Shown here: in pieces, positions 35,555 to 44,958 of the stretch
How positions within the stretch are numbered: position 1 is the stretch's first letter
Layout: each line of letters starts with the position of its first letter
Assembly (NCBI RefSeq): GCF_000336575.1
Contig: NZ_AOPO01000001.1
Coordinates: forward strand, 558,001-622,000
DNA from: Vreelandella titanicae BH1
GTDB taxonomy: Bacteria > Pseudomonadota > Gammaproteobacteria > Pseudomonadales > Halomonadaceae
Length of the DNA stretch: 64,000 nt
Direction of reading: 5' to 3'
Notes under the pieces: model-generated
What the model saw: only the letters and a program-made list of their open reading frames with translations
Told to the model about the DNA's origin: nothing
The model's database searches: none
Translations under genes and position numbers: made by a program

Positions 35555-36550
35555 ATGAAAACATTTGCACGTAGCACGCTGGCACTGGGTATCTCACTGG
35601 CGCTGGTAAGCGCCGCGAACGCCGCTGATTTTGCTGATATGGATCCCGTCACTCTGCGCCTGGCCCACGTGGTCAATGAGCAGGATGGTTTCCATATCGC
35701 CGCCACCAAATTTGAAGAGCTGGTAGAAGAGCGCACCGACGGCAAGGTAGATATCGAGATTTACCCCAACGCCACCTTGGGTGATGAACGCACGCTGCTG
35801 GAAGGCATGCAGATCGGCACCGTGGATATGGGCGTGATCACCAACGGGCCGGTAGCCAACTTTGTCGAAGAGATGGCGGTATTCGAACTGCCTTTCCTGT
35901 TCCCCTCCCCGGAAGCCGCTTACGCAGTGCTCGATGGCCCGATTGGCCAGGAACTGCTCGATAAGCTTTCTGAGGTGAACCTGAAAGGCATGGCCTACGC
36001 CGAACGCGGCTTCCGCAACCTGACCAACAGCGAGCGTGCCGTAAACTCGCCGGAAGATCTGGACGGCCTGCGCATCCGCGTGATGGAAAACCCGGTCTAC
36101 ACCGACACCTTCCGCGAGCTGGGCGCCAACGCGATTCCCATGGCGTGGACTGAAGCGCTCACCGCCATGCAGCAAGGCACCATCGACGGCCAGGAGAACC
36201 CGGTGAACGTGATTCACTCGTTCAACCTGGATGAAACCCAGAACTACATGACCCTCTCCCGCCATACCTACGCCCCGGCGATTTTTGTGATGGGTATGCC
36301 CGCCTGGAACCAACTGCCTGAAAATGCCCAAGAGGTACTGCTAGCGGCGGCCCAGGAAGCAGCGGAGCATGAGCGCCAGGTGAACGCTGAGATGGAGAGC
36401 GAACAGCTGCAGGCGCTGCGTGATGCAGGCATGGAGATCAACGACGATCCAGATATGGAGGCCTTCCAAGCCGCCGTCGCGCCGGTATATGAGAAGTACG
36501 GCGAACAGTTCGGGGATTACCTGCCGCGCATCCAGGAAGCGCTCAAGTAA
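35555..36550 (+). CDS. dctP: TRAP transporter solute-binding protein (DctP family), without its own QM genes
   Basis: Periplasmic binding protein of 331 residues with a signal peptide (MKTFARSTLALGISLALVSA, cleavage about residue 24) and the TRAP DctP core, including LEGMQIGTVDMGVITNGPVA and the conserved carboxylate-binding Arg in LDGLRIRVMENPVY. It is closely similar to the binding protein at 39342 over its full length, so one is a duplicate. No DctQ/DctM follow; a GC-rich hairpin (36609-36634) and a LysR gene do. It may feed the DctQM pair at 40.4-42.2 kb. A weak ribosome site (GGGAAC) precedes the ATG. Confidence 0.88.
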   Translation: MKTFARSTLALGISLALVSAANAADFADMDPVTLRLAHVVNEQDGFHIAATKFEELVEERTDGKVDIEIYPNATLGDERTLLEGMQIGTVDMGVITNGPVANFVEEMAVFELPFLFPSPEAAYAVLDGPIGQELLDKLSEVNLKGMAYAERGFRNLTNSERAVNSPEDLDGLRIRVMENPVYTDTFRELGANAIPMAWTEALTAMQQGTIDGQENPVNVIHSFNLDETQNYMTLSRHTYAPAIFVMGMPAWNQLPENAQEVLLAAAQEAAEHERQVNAEMESEQLQALRDAGMEINDDPDMEAFQAAVAPVYEKYGEQFGDYLPRIQEALK

Positions 36551-36656
36551 TTCGCTTCCCATCGAGGCAGTCCGACATTAGATACAGTGCTTTTACAGCA
36601 GTGGCTGAGGGCTGTTCCCACGCCGGGACGGCCCTTCCAACCAAGAGACACGCCTG

Positions 36657-37622
36657 ATGGCTGACACCACCCATACGAAGCTGGCAAACAGGCTCAATAA
36701 GATCAATCTCAATTTACTATTGGTTTTTCACACGCTGTATTGGAAAAGGAGTTTGACGCTCACCGCACAAGCGCTCTGCCTGACGCAACCTGCCGTTAGC
36801 CACTCGCTGAAAAAGCTCCGCCTGTTAATGGACGACCCGCTTTTCATCAAGACGTTGGACGGCATGCAACCGACCCCGCTTGCCCGACAGATGGATGCCG
36901 CCGTAGCCAAAGGGCTGTTCTATCTCGATCAGGCAGTCCACAGCAATAACGAGTTTTCGCCCGCCACATCAAAGCGGGAGTTTCGGGTCAGTTTGGTGGA
37001 CTATGTCAGCCAACAGCTACAACCCAAGCTTATCCAGCACTGTTTGGAACACGCGCCAGATTTGTGTTTCAACATGCTCTCCACGCGCATCGCGAGCGCA
37101 GAGGGCGCCCAGCAAGTTCTTCAAGAGCACGATATTGACCTGGCGGTGGTGCAGTTCGAAACCTTGCCGCTCACCTCTCATCATGAGTACCTGTTTGACG
37201 ATGTGATTGGCTGTGTGGGTGATGCGACATTTCATGGCGAGAGTAGCGCCATTACCCTTGAGGCGTTTTTAAACTCCCCCCAGGTCGCTTTGTCGCATCG
37301 TGAGGACAGCCCGCTGTTGATTAATGAAAAACTGAGGGAGCTGGGGTTAGAGCGCAAAATCGTCGCCAAGACGCCCTACATCAATCCGCTGCAGGAAATA
37401 TTGGCGTCCACAGCACTGCTTTGTGTGGTGACAGAGAGCGCGGCCAGGGTCATTTGCCGCAACAATAGCTTGAAGTTCTACGCTCTGCCCCTGGACGTAC
37501 CGGCGTTCAAAGTCTGCCTGTGCTGGGATGAAAGGAAGGATCACGATCCTGGCATACACTGGTTGCGGCAATTAACCCGGGAGCTGATGACACCAGCCCC
37601 CACTGCCCTGGGCGACCCTTAA
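36657..37622 (+). CDS. LysR-family transcriptional regulator
   Basis: A 321-residue regulator with an N-terminal LysR helix-turn-helix (SLTLTAQALCLTQPAVSHSL, about 32-51) and a C-terminal effector-binding domain (PBP2-like) of the NodD/SyrM-type. Placed between the orphan binding protein and the FAD oxidase, it probably regulates this hydroxy-acid uptake/oxidation locus in response to its substrate (inference). Convergent with the oxidase gene with a 14-base gap. Confidence 0.88.
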   Translation: MADTTHTKLANRLNKINLNLLLVFHTLYWKRSLTLTAQALCLTQPAVSHSLKKLRLLMDDPLFIKTLDGMQPTPLARQMDAAVAKGLFYLDQAVHSNNEFSPATSKREFRVSLVDYVSQQLQPKLIQHCLEHAPDLCFNMLSTRIASAEGAQQVLQEHDIDLAVVQFETLPLTSHHEYLFDDVIGCVGDATFHGESSAITLEAFLNSPQVALSHREDSPLLINEKLRELGLERKIVAKTPYINPLQEILASTALLCVVTESAARVICRNNSLKFYALPLDVPAFKVCLCWDERKDHDPGIHWLRQLTRELMTPAPTALGDP

Positions 37623-37636
37623 TCAAACCGCCAAGC

Positions 37637-39028
37637 TCACTCCACCGCCACGACTTTGCCTCGATTCAACAACAGCTTGGGGTCCAGAGCGACTTTCATG
37701 CGCTTCATTAAAGCTATCTCCTCTCTGGAGCGGGAAATACTTAGGTAATCGCGTTTTTCGAGGCCAATGCCGTGCTCGGCAGAGATCGAGCCGCCGTACT
37801 CTTTCAGGGGGGAGTAAACCAACTGCTCAACTTGGCGGCGGCTTTGCGAGCTGTCGTCGCGCACCGTGATCATGATGTGCAGGTTGCCATCGCCAAGATG
37901 GCCAAACACTATCATTTTACCTGTTTGGGGCCACTGCTCCTTGAGGTTTTTCTCCAGGGTATCGACGTACGCGTCCATATGCGGAATCGGCAGGCTGATA
38001 TCATAGGAGAACATCGGCTTCAGCTGGTGCACCAGCACTTCGATATCCTCTCGGATAGCCCAGATGCCCTGGCGCTGGGCACCGGAACTGGCCAGCACAG
38101 CATCAGTAATCAAGCCGTCTTCCATCGCCTTTTGCAGAATCTCGGAGAAATGCTCCGCATCTTGGGTGTCATCTAGCCCCAGGGTTTCGATGATCGCGTA
38201 GAAAGGCGAGTCGTCGGCCAACGGGGGCGCGTGCTTGCCGCTTTCGGTGGTCACCAGCTTGTAGTGACTATTCCACAACGCCTCGAAGGCGCTAAGACTA
38301 TTGGCGAGCTCTTGGGAGACCCTGCGTAACAGCTGGGTCAAGGCATCGAAGGAGGGCACCGCGACCAGTGCGGTTTGTTCGCTGGGCATATGTGGCTGCA
38401 GCCGGAGTACTGCACGGGTGACGATACCCAACGTGCCTTCGCTACCGATAAATAGCTGTTTGAGGTCGTAGCCAGCGTTATTCTTGAGCATTTTGTTCAG
38501 CGAGCTGACCACGGTGCCGTCGCTGAGTACGGCTTCCAGCCCCAGCACTTGCTGGCGCATCATGCCATAGCGAATGACCCGTATGCCGCCCGCATTGGTG
38601 GCGATATTGCCGCCAATAGTGCACGAGCCCCGGGCGCCAAGGTCGAGCGGAAACTGCATATCGATCTCCGCCGCGGCTTCCTGCACACGCTGGAGCGTCA
38701 CCCCAGCCTGAACCTGAATCGTAGAGCCTACCAGGTCGACCTCTTCGATCTGGTTCATCAGTTCCAGGGAAACCACCAGTTCCTCGGGGCTGGCTTCCCC
38801 ACCGTGCACAATGCCGGTCATGCCGCCATGGGTCACCACCAGTTGGTCGGCCTGGTAGCATAAGGCCATGACTTTGCTAAGCTGTTCGGTGTTGCGGGGC
38901 CTTACAATGGCCTTGGCACGACAGGGCGCCCCGGTAAACCAGTCGACGCTACGCTGGGAGACATCTTCACCGAGCAGCACGCCTTCTGGGCCGACTACCG
39001 CTACTAGGTCGTTAAGCAACTTATCCAT
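37637..39028 (-). CDS. GlcD-type FAD-binding 2-hydroxyacid dehydrogenase
   Basis: A 463-residue FAD_binding_4 flavoprotein with a vanillyl-alcohol-oxidase-like C-terminal cap. FAD contacts are visible in VTHGGMTGIVHGGEA and LGARGSCTIGGNIATNAGG; the C-terminal FGHLGDGNLHIMITV and SAEHGIGLEKRDYL motifs carry the metal-binding His of the D-lactate / D-2-hydroxyglutarate / glycolate group. The likely reaction is oxidation of a D-2-hydroxy acid to the 2-oxo acid. Its place between two near-identical TRAP binding proteins suggests that acid is imported by them. Confidence 0.88.
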   Translation of the reverse strand: MDKLLNDLVAVVGPEGVLLGEDVSQRSVDWFTGAPCRAKAIVRPRNTEQLSKVMALCYQADQLVVTHGGMTGIVHGGEASPEELVVSLELMNQIEEVDLVGSTIQVQAGVTLQRVQEAAAEIDMQFPLDLGARGSCTIGGNIATNAGGIRVIRYGMMRQQVLGLEAVLSDGTVVSSLNKMLKNNAGYDLKQLFIGSEGTLGIVTRAVLRLQPHMPSEQTALVAVPSFDALTQLLRRVSQELANSLSAFEALWNSHYKLVTTESGKHAPPLADDSPFYAIIETLGLDDTQDAEHFSEILQKAMEDGLITDAVLASSGAQRQGIWAIREDIEVLVHQLKPMFSYDISLPIPHMDAYVDTLEKNLKEQWPQTGKMIVFGHLGDGNLHIMITVRDDSSQSRRQVEQLVYSPLKEYGGSISAEHGIGLEKRDYLSISRSREEIALMKRMKVALDPKLLLNRGKVVAVE

Positions 39029-39341
39029 TGGTTATTCCTGTTTTAGCTGGCGTTGCCATGATTAGTAAGAACATGGTTAGCAAGAGCGTGGTTATAAAGA
39101 GCAAGGGCAGCAAGACTTAGCCATCACCTAAGCCTTACAATTACCTTCCAAGGCATTTAATCAATCGTAATGTTTGCAGGCTAGCGCTAACCATCACCAC
39201 TCTCAAGCCCTAGATCTATAAAGATTTTTTGGATTATTATCGCGAATAGTGGAATGAAAATAAGTAATTTGCCCTGTTAGTTCGATGTGATATAGATGAA
39301 GCCCAATAAGACAATAAGAACAGCCACCACTAGGAGATAAT
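39029..39341. other. Divergent promoter region, otherwise empty
   Basis: A 313-base AT-rich gap between the minus-strand FAD oxidase and the plus-strand binding protein. The likely promoter of the latter is listed separately; I see no gene, repeat or RNA. Confidence 0.5.
39269..39296 (+). promoter_or_regulatory. Candidate sigma-70 promoter of dctPQM
   Basis: TTGCCC (39269-39274), 16 bases, TATAGA (39291-39296), then 45 bases to the GTG start of the binding protein. Both boxes match four of six consensus positions. Confidence 0.45.
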
Positions 39342-40379
39342 GTGAATCACAACGCCCGCTTCACCGCTCACGCCGCATCCTGTTATACAAGTAAATTCAA
39401 ACAGTTAAACTTGACATTGCTATGCGCTGGCCTGCTTGGTTTACCGCTAATGGCCCACGCCGAGGAAATAACGCCTACCAATCTGCGCTTAGCGACCGTG
39501 GTAAATACAGAAGATACTTACCATATCGCCGCCGAGCGGTTTCAGCAGTTAGTCAGAGAACAGACCGACGGCGCGGTCTCTGTCGAGATCTTCCCCAACG
39601 CCTCTCTGGGAGACGAGCGCACCATTCTGGAAGGTATGCAGATCGGCACTGTCGATATGGGCGTGATCACCAACGGGCCCGTGGCCAACTTCGTTGATGA
39701 GTTCTCGGTTTTTGAGCTGCCTTTCCTCTTCCCTTCCGCCGAATCTGCCTACTCGGTGCTGGATGGTGAGATCGGCCAGGAGATACTGGGTAAATTAGAG
39801 AATGTGAACCTTAAAGGGCTGGCGTTTGCTGAGCGCGGTTTTCGCAATATCACCAATAGCCAGCACGCGATTAATGCGCCTCAGGATCTCGAAGGCCTGA
39901 CACTGCGCGTCATCGAGAACGAGGTTTATGTGGATACGTTCCGGGAACTCGGCGCCAATGCCGTGCCCATGGCGTGGACAGAAGCGCTGACCGCCCTGCA
40001 ACAAGGCACGATTGATGGTCAGGAAAACCCGGTTAACGCCATCCATGCCTTTAACTTGGCGGAAACCCAGGACTACCTCACCATGACGCGGCATATCTAT
40101 GCGCCAGCGATCTTCATTATGAGCTTACCCGCCTGGAACGGCCTTCAAGAGGAGGTTCAGAAGATCGTACTCGATGCCGCCAGCGAAGCTTCTAGCTATG
40201 CCCGAGAACAAAATGCCATCATGGAAGCCGAGCAGTTAGCCGAACTGGCTGAGGCAGGCATGGAAATTAATGAGTCGCCCGAAATCGCCGCCTTCCAGGA
40301 AGCCGTTGCCCCGGTGTATGAGAAGTACGGTGATCAGTTTGGTGACTATCTGCAACGCATCCAGGAGGAAGTGAAGTAA
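39342..40379 (+). CDS. dctP: TRAP transporter solute-binding protein (DctP family)
   Basis: First gene of a complete dctPQM operon. The 345 residues have an extended N-terminus and a signal peptide near residues 22-41 (LTLLCAGLLGLPLMAHA), then the same DctP core as the protein at 35555, with LEGMQIGTVDMGVITNGPVA identical in both. The start is GTG with TAGGAG upstream. Substrate unknown; the neighbouring FAD oxidase points to a 2-hydroxy acid or C4-dicarboxylate. Confidence 0.9.
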   Translation: MNHNARFTAHAASCYTSKFKQLNLTLLCAGLLGLPLMAHAEEITPTNLRLATVVNTEDTYHIAAERFQQLVREQTDGAVSVEIFPNASLGDERTILEGMQIGTVDMGVITNGPVANFVDEFSVFELPFLFPSAESAYSVLDGEIGQEILGKLENVNLKGLAFAERGFRNITNSQHAINAPQDLEGLTLRVIENEVYVDTFRELGANAVPMAWTEALTALQQGTIDGQENPVNAIHAFNLAETQDYLTMTRHIYAPAIFIMSLPAWNGLQEEVQKIVLDAASEASSYAREQNAIMEAEQLAELAEAGMEINESPEIAAFQEAVAPVYEKYGDQFGDYLQRIQEEVK

Positions 40380-40904
40380 GTGCCCACTCACACGCATCCA
40401 TTGGTAATGTTGCTACAGCGTACTGAACGCTTTCTGGACGCCATTCTACAGCCCGTGGTCTTTGCGGGCATGGCGGCGCTGATTGGGGTGATTACCCTGC
40501 AGATCGTCTCTCGTGTGCTATTCACCGCCGTCGGCTGGACTGAAGAGGTCGCCCGCTTTCTGCTGGTGTGGATCACCTTCTTAGCTGGCACCTTGGCGTT
40601 TCAGCGCGGGCGACACATTGCCGTGACCTTTGTGGTGGATGCCCTGCCCGGCCGCCTGCGCCAAATCGCCCGGCTTGCCGCCCTGCTGATTGTTTTGGCG
40701 TTTATGATCACGCTGATCGTTATCGGCTACCGCTATATGCAGGTGCAGAGCTTTCAGAAATCCGCCTCGCTGCGGCTGTCGATGACCTACGTCTACGCGG
40801 TGATGCCAATCTGCGCAGCGATTATGGCGTGGTATGCGCTGGTCGATATCATCGAGCTGCTGATTAACGGTGAAACCTCCCAACCCCAGGAGGAGTCGCT
40901 ATGA
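40380..40904 (+). CDS. dctQ: TRAP transporter small membrane subunit DctQ
   Basis: A 174-residue four-span protein with VGWTEEVARFLLVWITFLAG, the DctQ signature. It begins at a GTG directly after the dctP stop, with AGGAGG 11 bases upstream; MLLQRTERFLDA at 40407 is an alternative start. It overlaps dctM by four bases. Confidence 0.9.
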   Translation: MPTHTHPLVMLLQRTERFLDAILQPVVFAGMAALIGVITLQIVSRVLFTAVGWTEEVARFLLVWITFLAGTLAFQRGRHIAVTFVVDALPGRLRQIARLAALLIVLAFMITLIVIGYRYMQVQSFQKSASLRLSMTYVYAVMPICAAIMAWYALVDIIELLINGETSQPQEESL

Positions 40905-42163
40905 CGCTGCTGCTGTTTGGGCTGTTCTTCCTGTTTATGCTGCTGGGCGTGCCGATTGCCTTTGCGATTGGCGCCAGCACGCTCTATGCGCTCTATCAAT
41001 CCGGCGTGCCGCTGATGGTGGTCACCCAGCAGATGTTCCAGGGCATTAACTCCTTTGCCCTGGTGGCTATCCCGATGTTTATCCTCGCTGGGGATTTAAT
41101 GGCCCAGGGTAAGGTGAGCGAAAAACTGGTCAGCTTTGCCGATTCGCTGGTCGGTTTTATGCGCGGCGGGCTGTCGGTGGTCTCGGTGATGGCGGGCATG
41201 TTCTTTGCGGCAATCTCCGGTTCTGGCGCCGCGACCACTGCAGCGGTGGGTTCCAGTCTGGTGCCTGAGCTAAAACGCAAAGGCTATGACCCGGCCTCAG
41301 CAGCCAGCTTGATCGCCGCCAGCGGCACCATCGGGGTGGTGATACCGCCCTCGGTGCCGATGATCATCTACGCGGTGATTGCCCAGCAGTCCGTTTCCAA
41401 GCTGTTTTTAAACGGTTTTTTGCCGGGTTTGGCAATGGGGCTAGGATTAATGGCCATTGCCATTGCTCAGGCGTATAAGCGCCAGTACCCCAAGGGCACG
41501 CCACTCTCGCTGGCAACCATCTGGACGACCTTTAAAGACGCCAGCTGGGGCTTGATGACGCCGGTGATTATCCTGGGTGGTATCTTCTCGGGGATCTTCA
41601 CCCCTTCAGAGGCGGCGGTAGTGGCGGTGAACTACGCCATGCTGGTGTCGCTGTTTGTGTATCGTGACCTTAACCTGCCCCAGATTTATAAGCTGCTGAT
41701 CCGTTCAGCGATGACCACCGCGGTGATTATGCTGGTGATTGCCATGTCGGCGGTGCTGAGCTGGACGCTGTCTAGCTGGCAAGTGCCGGGGGCGATTGCC
41801 CAGGCCGTGCTGTCGCTGTCTACCAACCCTTATGTGATTATGCTGCTGATCGTGGGGATCATTCTGCTCACTGGGGTGTTTATCGAAACCGCCAGTGCGC
41901 TGATTATCCTCACACCGGTGCTGCTACCGCTGGTGCTGCAGTTGGGGATTGATCCGATCCACTTTGGTTTGATTATCGTGGTGGGGCTCTCGATCGGCAT
42001 GATTACCCCACCGGTGGCGATCAACCTCTACGTGGCATCCTCGATCACCCAGCTACCGCTGGAGCGCATTACCCGCGCGATCATCCCTTACCTGCTGGGG
42101 CTGATCGGGGTGCTGCTGTTAGTGGTTTACGTGCCGATTATGTTGGGTTGGTCGGGTGGTTAA
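40901..42163 (+). CDS. dctM: TRAP transporter large permease subunit DctM
   Basis: A 420-residue, about 12-span ion-coupled permease of the DctM family. Motifs include FFAAISGSGAATTAAVGSSL (the conserved GS region), SGTIGVVIPPSVPMIIYAV and the C-terminal IGMITPPVAINLYVASSI, characteristic of the sodium-dependent transport core. ATGA-coupled to dctQ and followed by a terminator. Confidence 0.94.
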   Translation: MTLLLFGLFFLFMLLGVPIAFAIGASTLYALYQSGVPLMVVTQQMFQGINSFALVAIPMFILAGDLMAQGKVSEKLVSFADSLVGFMRGGLSVVSVMAGMFFAAISGSGAATTAAVGSSLVPELKRKGYDPASAASLIAASGTIGVVIPPSVPMIIYAVIAQQSVSKLFLNGFLPGLAMGLGLMAIAIAQAYKRQYPKGTPLSLATIWTTFKDASWGLMTPVIILGGIFSGIFTPSEAAVVAVNYAMLVSLFVYRDLNLPQIYKLLIRSAMTTAVIMLVIAMSAVLSWTLSSWQVPGAIAQAVLSLSTNPYVIMLLIVGIILLTGVFIETASALIILTPVLLPLVLQLGIDPIHFGLIIVVGLSIGMITPPVAINLYVASSITQLPLERITRAIIPYLLGLIGVLLLVVYVPIMLGWSGG

Positions 42164-42181
42164 GTCAGCGTTTGCACTTTT

Positions 42182-42210
42182 TAAAGAGAGCCTTATTGGC
42201 TCTCTTTTTA
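42182..42210 (+). terminator. Rho-independent terminator after dctM
   Basis: TAAAGAGAGCC (42182-42192) pairs with GGCTCTCTTTTTA (42198-42210) around a five-base loop, with a T-run. The A-rich left flank also lets it act on the minus-strand regulator transcript. Confidence 0.85.
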
Positions 42211-42262
42211 AGGTGACGCTTATCTAGCCTCAGTGCATTCATCGTGAATTCAAATAAGAAGT

Positions 42263-43315
42263 TCACATTGAATGTTCGCCAGCTTGGCACGACTTTCGAA
42301 ACTGTCCCGGTGTTACTTCAAAGAGCTGGAAAAAACAGCTGCGAAAATGAGAGATACTCACAAAACCGGTGGCAACTGCCACTTCGGCAACGGGCTTGTT
42401 AGTTTGCTGAAGGAGCTGGCGCGCACGCGTTAGACGAAGTTCCATATAGTATCGAGAAGGGCTAGCATTAACGTAATTACCAAACATACGTTCTAACTGG
42501 CGTCTCGAAATATTAACCCAATTAGCTATTTCGGATATGGATAAAGGCTCTTCAATATTATTTTTCATCAATTGCAGCGATATTTTCAATTTTTCTGGCA
42601 GAGTGAGGTTTTGATCGACACCTATCGTTGAAATATCTGGGGAGTCTAAGCCCTTATCACAGCTAAGCATTTCTTCAACTGCACTGACCACCTCATTGCC
42701 ACAATCAGTTCTGACTACTTCAAGCATCATGCTCAATGAGCTACTCGCCCCGGCACAGCTGATACGATTACGATCCACAATAAAGCTACGGCTAGATACC
42801 GATACATCCCAGAACTGCTCTGCCATCATCGCGCGGCCATCAGGATGATAAGCACACTGGTAGCCGTTCAATAATCCTGCCTCTGCAAGGAAGTAGGCGC
42901 CGTTCCATAACCCTCCTAACATCATGTCTTTGCTGTCGGCATGCCTCAGTTTGCTGCGCAGTAGGAGGGTTGTTTTAGGAAGTACACGCAGGCCACCGCA
43001 TACAATCAGCACATCAATATTGAGGCTTGTAGCATCGAACTGGTCTAACGAATAATCCGCGGCCACCTCAATACCTAAGTCAGAAACCGTTGCAGGCGCC
43101 TCGCTACCCACCACCAAGACCTCATACATCGTAGTAGATTGCATTAAATTCGTTGTAACGAGTGCATCCACAGCGCCAGTGAAAGCCATCATTGAAAAAT
43201 TCTCTAGCAGTATAAAAGCTACTTTTTTTGTTATCTTAGGCTTCCCTAAAGAGTCAGTCGAAGAAATGTAAGCCATGTTTTTATTTTTCAATATGCTTGA
43301 GAATTTATCCTTCAT
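42263..43315 (-). CDS. GlxA-type AraC regulator with GATase1-like domain
   Basis: A 350-residue regulator. Residues 28-205 form a DJ-1/PfpI (GATase1-like) domain with VLIVCGGLRVL; the AraC helix-turn-helix pair lies near 255-345 (LSISEIANWVNISRRQLERM and PVAEVAVATGFVSISHFRSC). The GATase1 nucleophile region reads LAEAGLLNG without an obvious catalytic Cys, as in ligand-sensing members. The start at 43315 has TTGAGG 7 bases upstream; an ATG four codons earlier overlaps that site. Divergent from the second TRAP operon, which it probably controls. Confidence 0.85.
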   Translation of the reverse strand: MKDKFSSILKNKNMAYISSTDSLGKPKITKKVAFILLENFSMMAFTGAVDALVTTNLMQSTTMYEVLVVGSEAPATVSDLGIEVAADYSLDQFDATSLNIDVLIVCGGLRVLPKTTLLLRSKLRHADSKDMMLGGLWNGAYFLAEAGLLNGYQCAYHPDGRAMMAEQFWDVSVSSRSFIVDRNRISCAGASSSLSMMLEVVRTDCGNEVVSAVEEMLSCDKGLDSPDISTIGVDQNLTLPEKLKISLQLMKNNIEEPLSISEIANWVNISRRQLERMFGNYVNASPSRYYMELRLTRARQLLQQTNKPVAEVAVATGFVSISHFRSCFFQLFEVTPGQFRKSCQAGEHSM

Positions 43316-43870
43316 GATGAACCTCAATTTTTTAAGTCATAGTTATTGTTAAGCAAAAATCACGCCATGGAAAAATAAACCAATAAAATCAGGATAATTA
43401 GAATTCACCAACACCACAAGATCTCAAACCCAACCATGTAAAACCTGCCCAATCTTGTATCAAATTGACCAATTTACACGAACCCTACGTGACTGGTTAA
43501 AAATTAAAAAATAGTTATATTATTTAAAAACCTTATAGTAAAAGTACGAATTTCAGCCGTATTAGCCAATCGAGTATTACATCAGTCGGCTTTCACTGAA
43601 CTTTTCGATATCGCACTGGGTAGAGATGGCTTTGTCATTTTCACTCATGAGCCTACTACTAATACAACCTTAGCCTCTAGCGTCCCGCGGCGCGAATCTT
43701 CCTCTCGCCTTACTTCGTCAGATAACAAAAACATACCCATCGCCACGTACTTTTTAAAAGTTCATCAAATGTCGCTATTTAGGCCCTTAGTGTCGCAAAA
43801 AATACCTTTTCGAAAGTCGTAACTGATTCAAGATGAAAATCCATCCCCCTGTCCTCTGAGAAATAAACTT
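43316..43870. other. AT-rich divergent regulatory region
   Basis: A 555-base AT-rich gap between the AraC-type regulator and the third TRAP operon. An open frame ending at 43822 (containing QSAFTELFDIALGRDGFVIF) has no start codon or ribosome site, so I do not call it. Promoters and AraC sites must lie here, but I see no clear palindrome. Confidence 0.4.
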
Positions 43871-44896
43871 ATGAATAATCCTAAAAGCAAAAAAGTTACT
43901 CTGGGCGCTGCAACTCTTTTGTCCTTAACAACCATCGGGAGTGTCCAGGCAGAGAACATCTCGTTGAAATTCCATAGCGGGCTTTCACAATCTCGCCCTG
44001 AAGCAGAGCAGATCAACAGATTCGCTAGCTTAGTGAGTGAAAAGTCAGATGGCGAGCTTGACATCGAAGTCTACCATGCAGGCGCCTTAGGTCTTAAAGA
44101 AGCCGACATGCTGAGAGTATTGCAGCAGGGCATGGTCGATATGGCACTACTGTATGGTGAATATTACACACGTGATGCGCCTGCCTTGGCATCTGTATAT
44201 GCTCAGGGCGCCATTACGGAATCTTCCCAACATGACGAAATTCTTGATGTAATCAGGGAACTCTATGAAGACGGCTTCTCAGATTGGGATATTCAAATCG
44301 TTGGTGGCGTCGTTGCTCCTATTTTCGATGTAGGTTTGCACTGCAAAGAGCCGGTACACTCCTTGGCAGACCTAGAGGATAAAAAAGTCCGCGTCTGGTC
44401 CAGACACCTTGTGGATACTTTTGAATTATTGGGCATTTCAGCTCAAGTCATTCCGCAAAACGATATGTATATGGCACTTCAAACAGGCGTTGTAGATTGT
44501 GCCTATTACTTATCTACCGTGGCCCCCACCGTTTCGCTTCAAGAAGTCACCGAGTACGAGTCTTACTTACACCCTTGGGCAGCCTCCCCATGGCTCTTTG
44601 GTATCAGTAAACAAGCGCTATCCCGCCTCAACGACAACCAACGTAAGGCTCTGGAAGAAGCCGGTGAAGAGATTTGGAACGAGACCCGCGCCACTGCTGT
44701 TGATCCAGAGCGCGAAGCGCAGGCGCGTCAAGAGCGTAAAGAATTGGGAATCACCATGCTTCCCGACTTCTCAGATGATGACGTTGAAACCTTTGTAGAC
44801 GCCGCTTGGCAGGCGTGGCAAGCCATGGCGGAAAACGCAGGCGAGGACGGCACACGCTACTACGAGACAGTCACTCAAGCGATCTCCGAAGAGTAA
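43871..44896 (+). CDS. dctP: TRAP solute-binding protein, DctP family, divergent type
   Basis: A 341-residue periplasmic binding protein with a signal peptide (about residues 1-27, cleavage after SVQA). The core has DMLRVLQQGMVDMALLYGEY and DLEDKKVRVWSRHLVDTFEL, the Arg region that binds a carboxylate. It is only distantly related to the other two binding proteins here. It starts an operon with dctQ and dctM and faces a GlxA-type regulator, so its substrate may differ (an amine- or betaine-linked acid is possible, since GlxA regulators often control such genes). Confidence 0.87.
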   Translation: MNNPKSKKVTLGAATLLSLTTIGSVQAENISLKFHSGLSQSRPEAEQINRFASLVSEKSDGELDIEVYHAGALGLKEADMLRVLQQGMVDMALLYGEYYTRDAPALASVYAQGAITESSQHDEILDVIRELYEDGFSDWDIQIVGGVVAPIFDVGLHCKEPVHSLADLEDKKVRVWSRHLVDTFELLGISAQVIPQNDMYMALQTGVVDCAYYLSTVAPTVSLQEVTEYESYLHPWAASPWLFGISKQALSRLNDNQRKALEEAGEEIWNETRATAVDPEREAQARQERKELGITMLPDFSDDDVETFVDAAWQAWQAMAENAGEDGTRYYETVTQAISEE

Positions 44897-44915
44897 TGGG
44901 TACATAAACCAATCG

Positions 44916-44945
44916 AGAGCCAATACCTATTGGCTCTTTCTTTTT
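44916..44945 (+). terminator. Attenuator-like terminator between dctP and dctQ
   Basis: AGAGCCAAT (44916-44924) pairs perfectly with ATTGGCTCT (44929-44937) around ACCT, followed by TTCTTTTT. Within the operon it would leave more binding-protein mRNA than permease mRNA. The dctQ ribosome site lies just beyond. Confidence 0.75.
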
Positions 44946-44958
44946 GGAGCTAGTCGTG

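Noticed and set aside
36609..36634. Terminator between dctP and the LysR gene
   Set aside because: A GC-rich hairpin exists but has a bulge and no T-tract, so I mention it only with the gene.
43509..43822. Open frame containing QSAFTELFDIALGRDGFVIF
   Set aside because: Protein-like in part, but has no start codon or ribosome site and sits in a regulatory gap.
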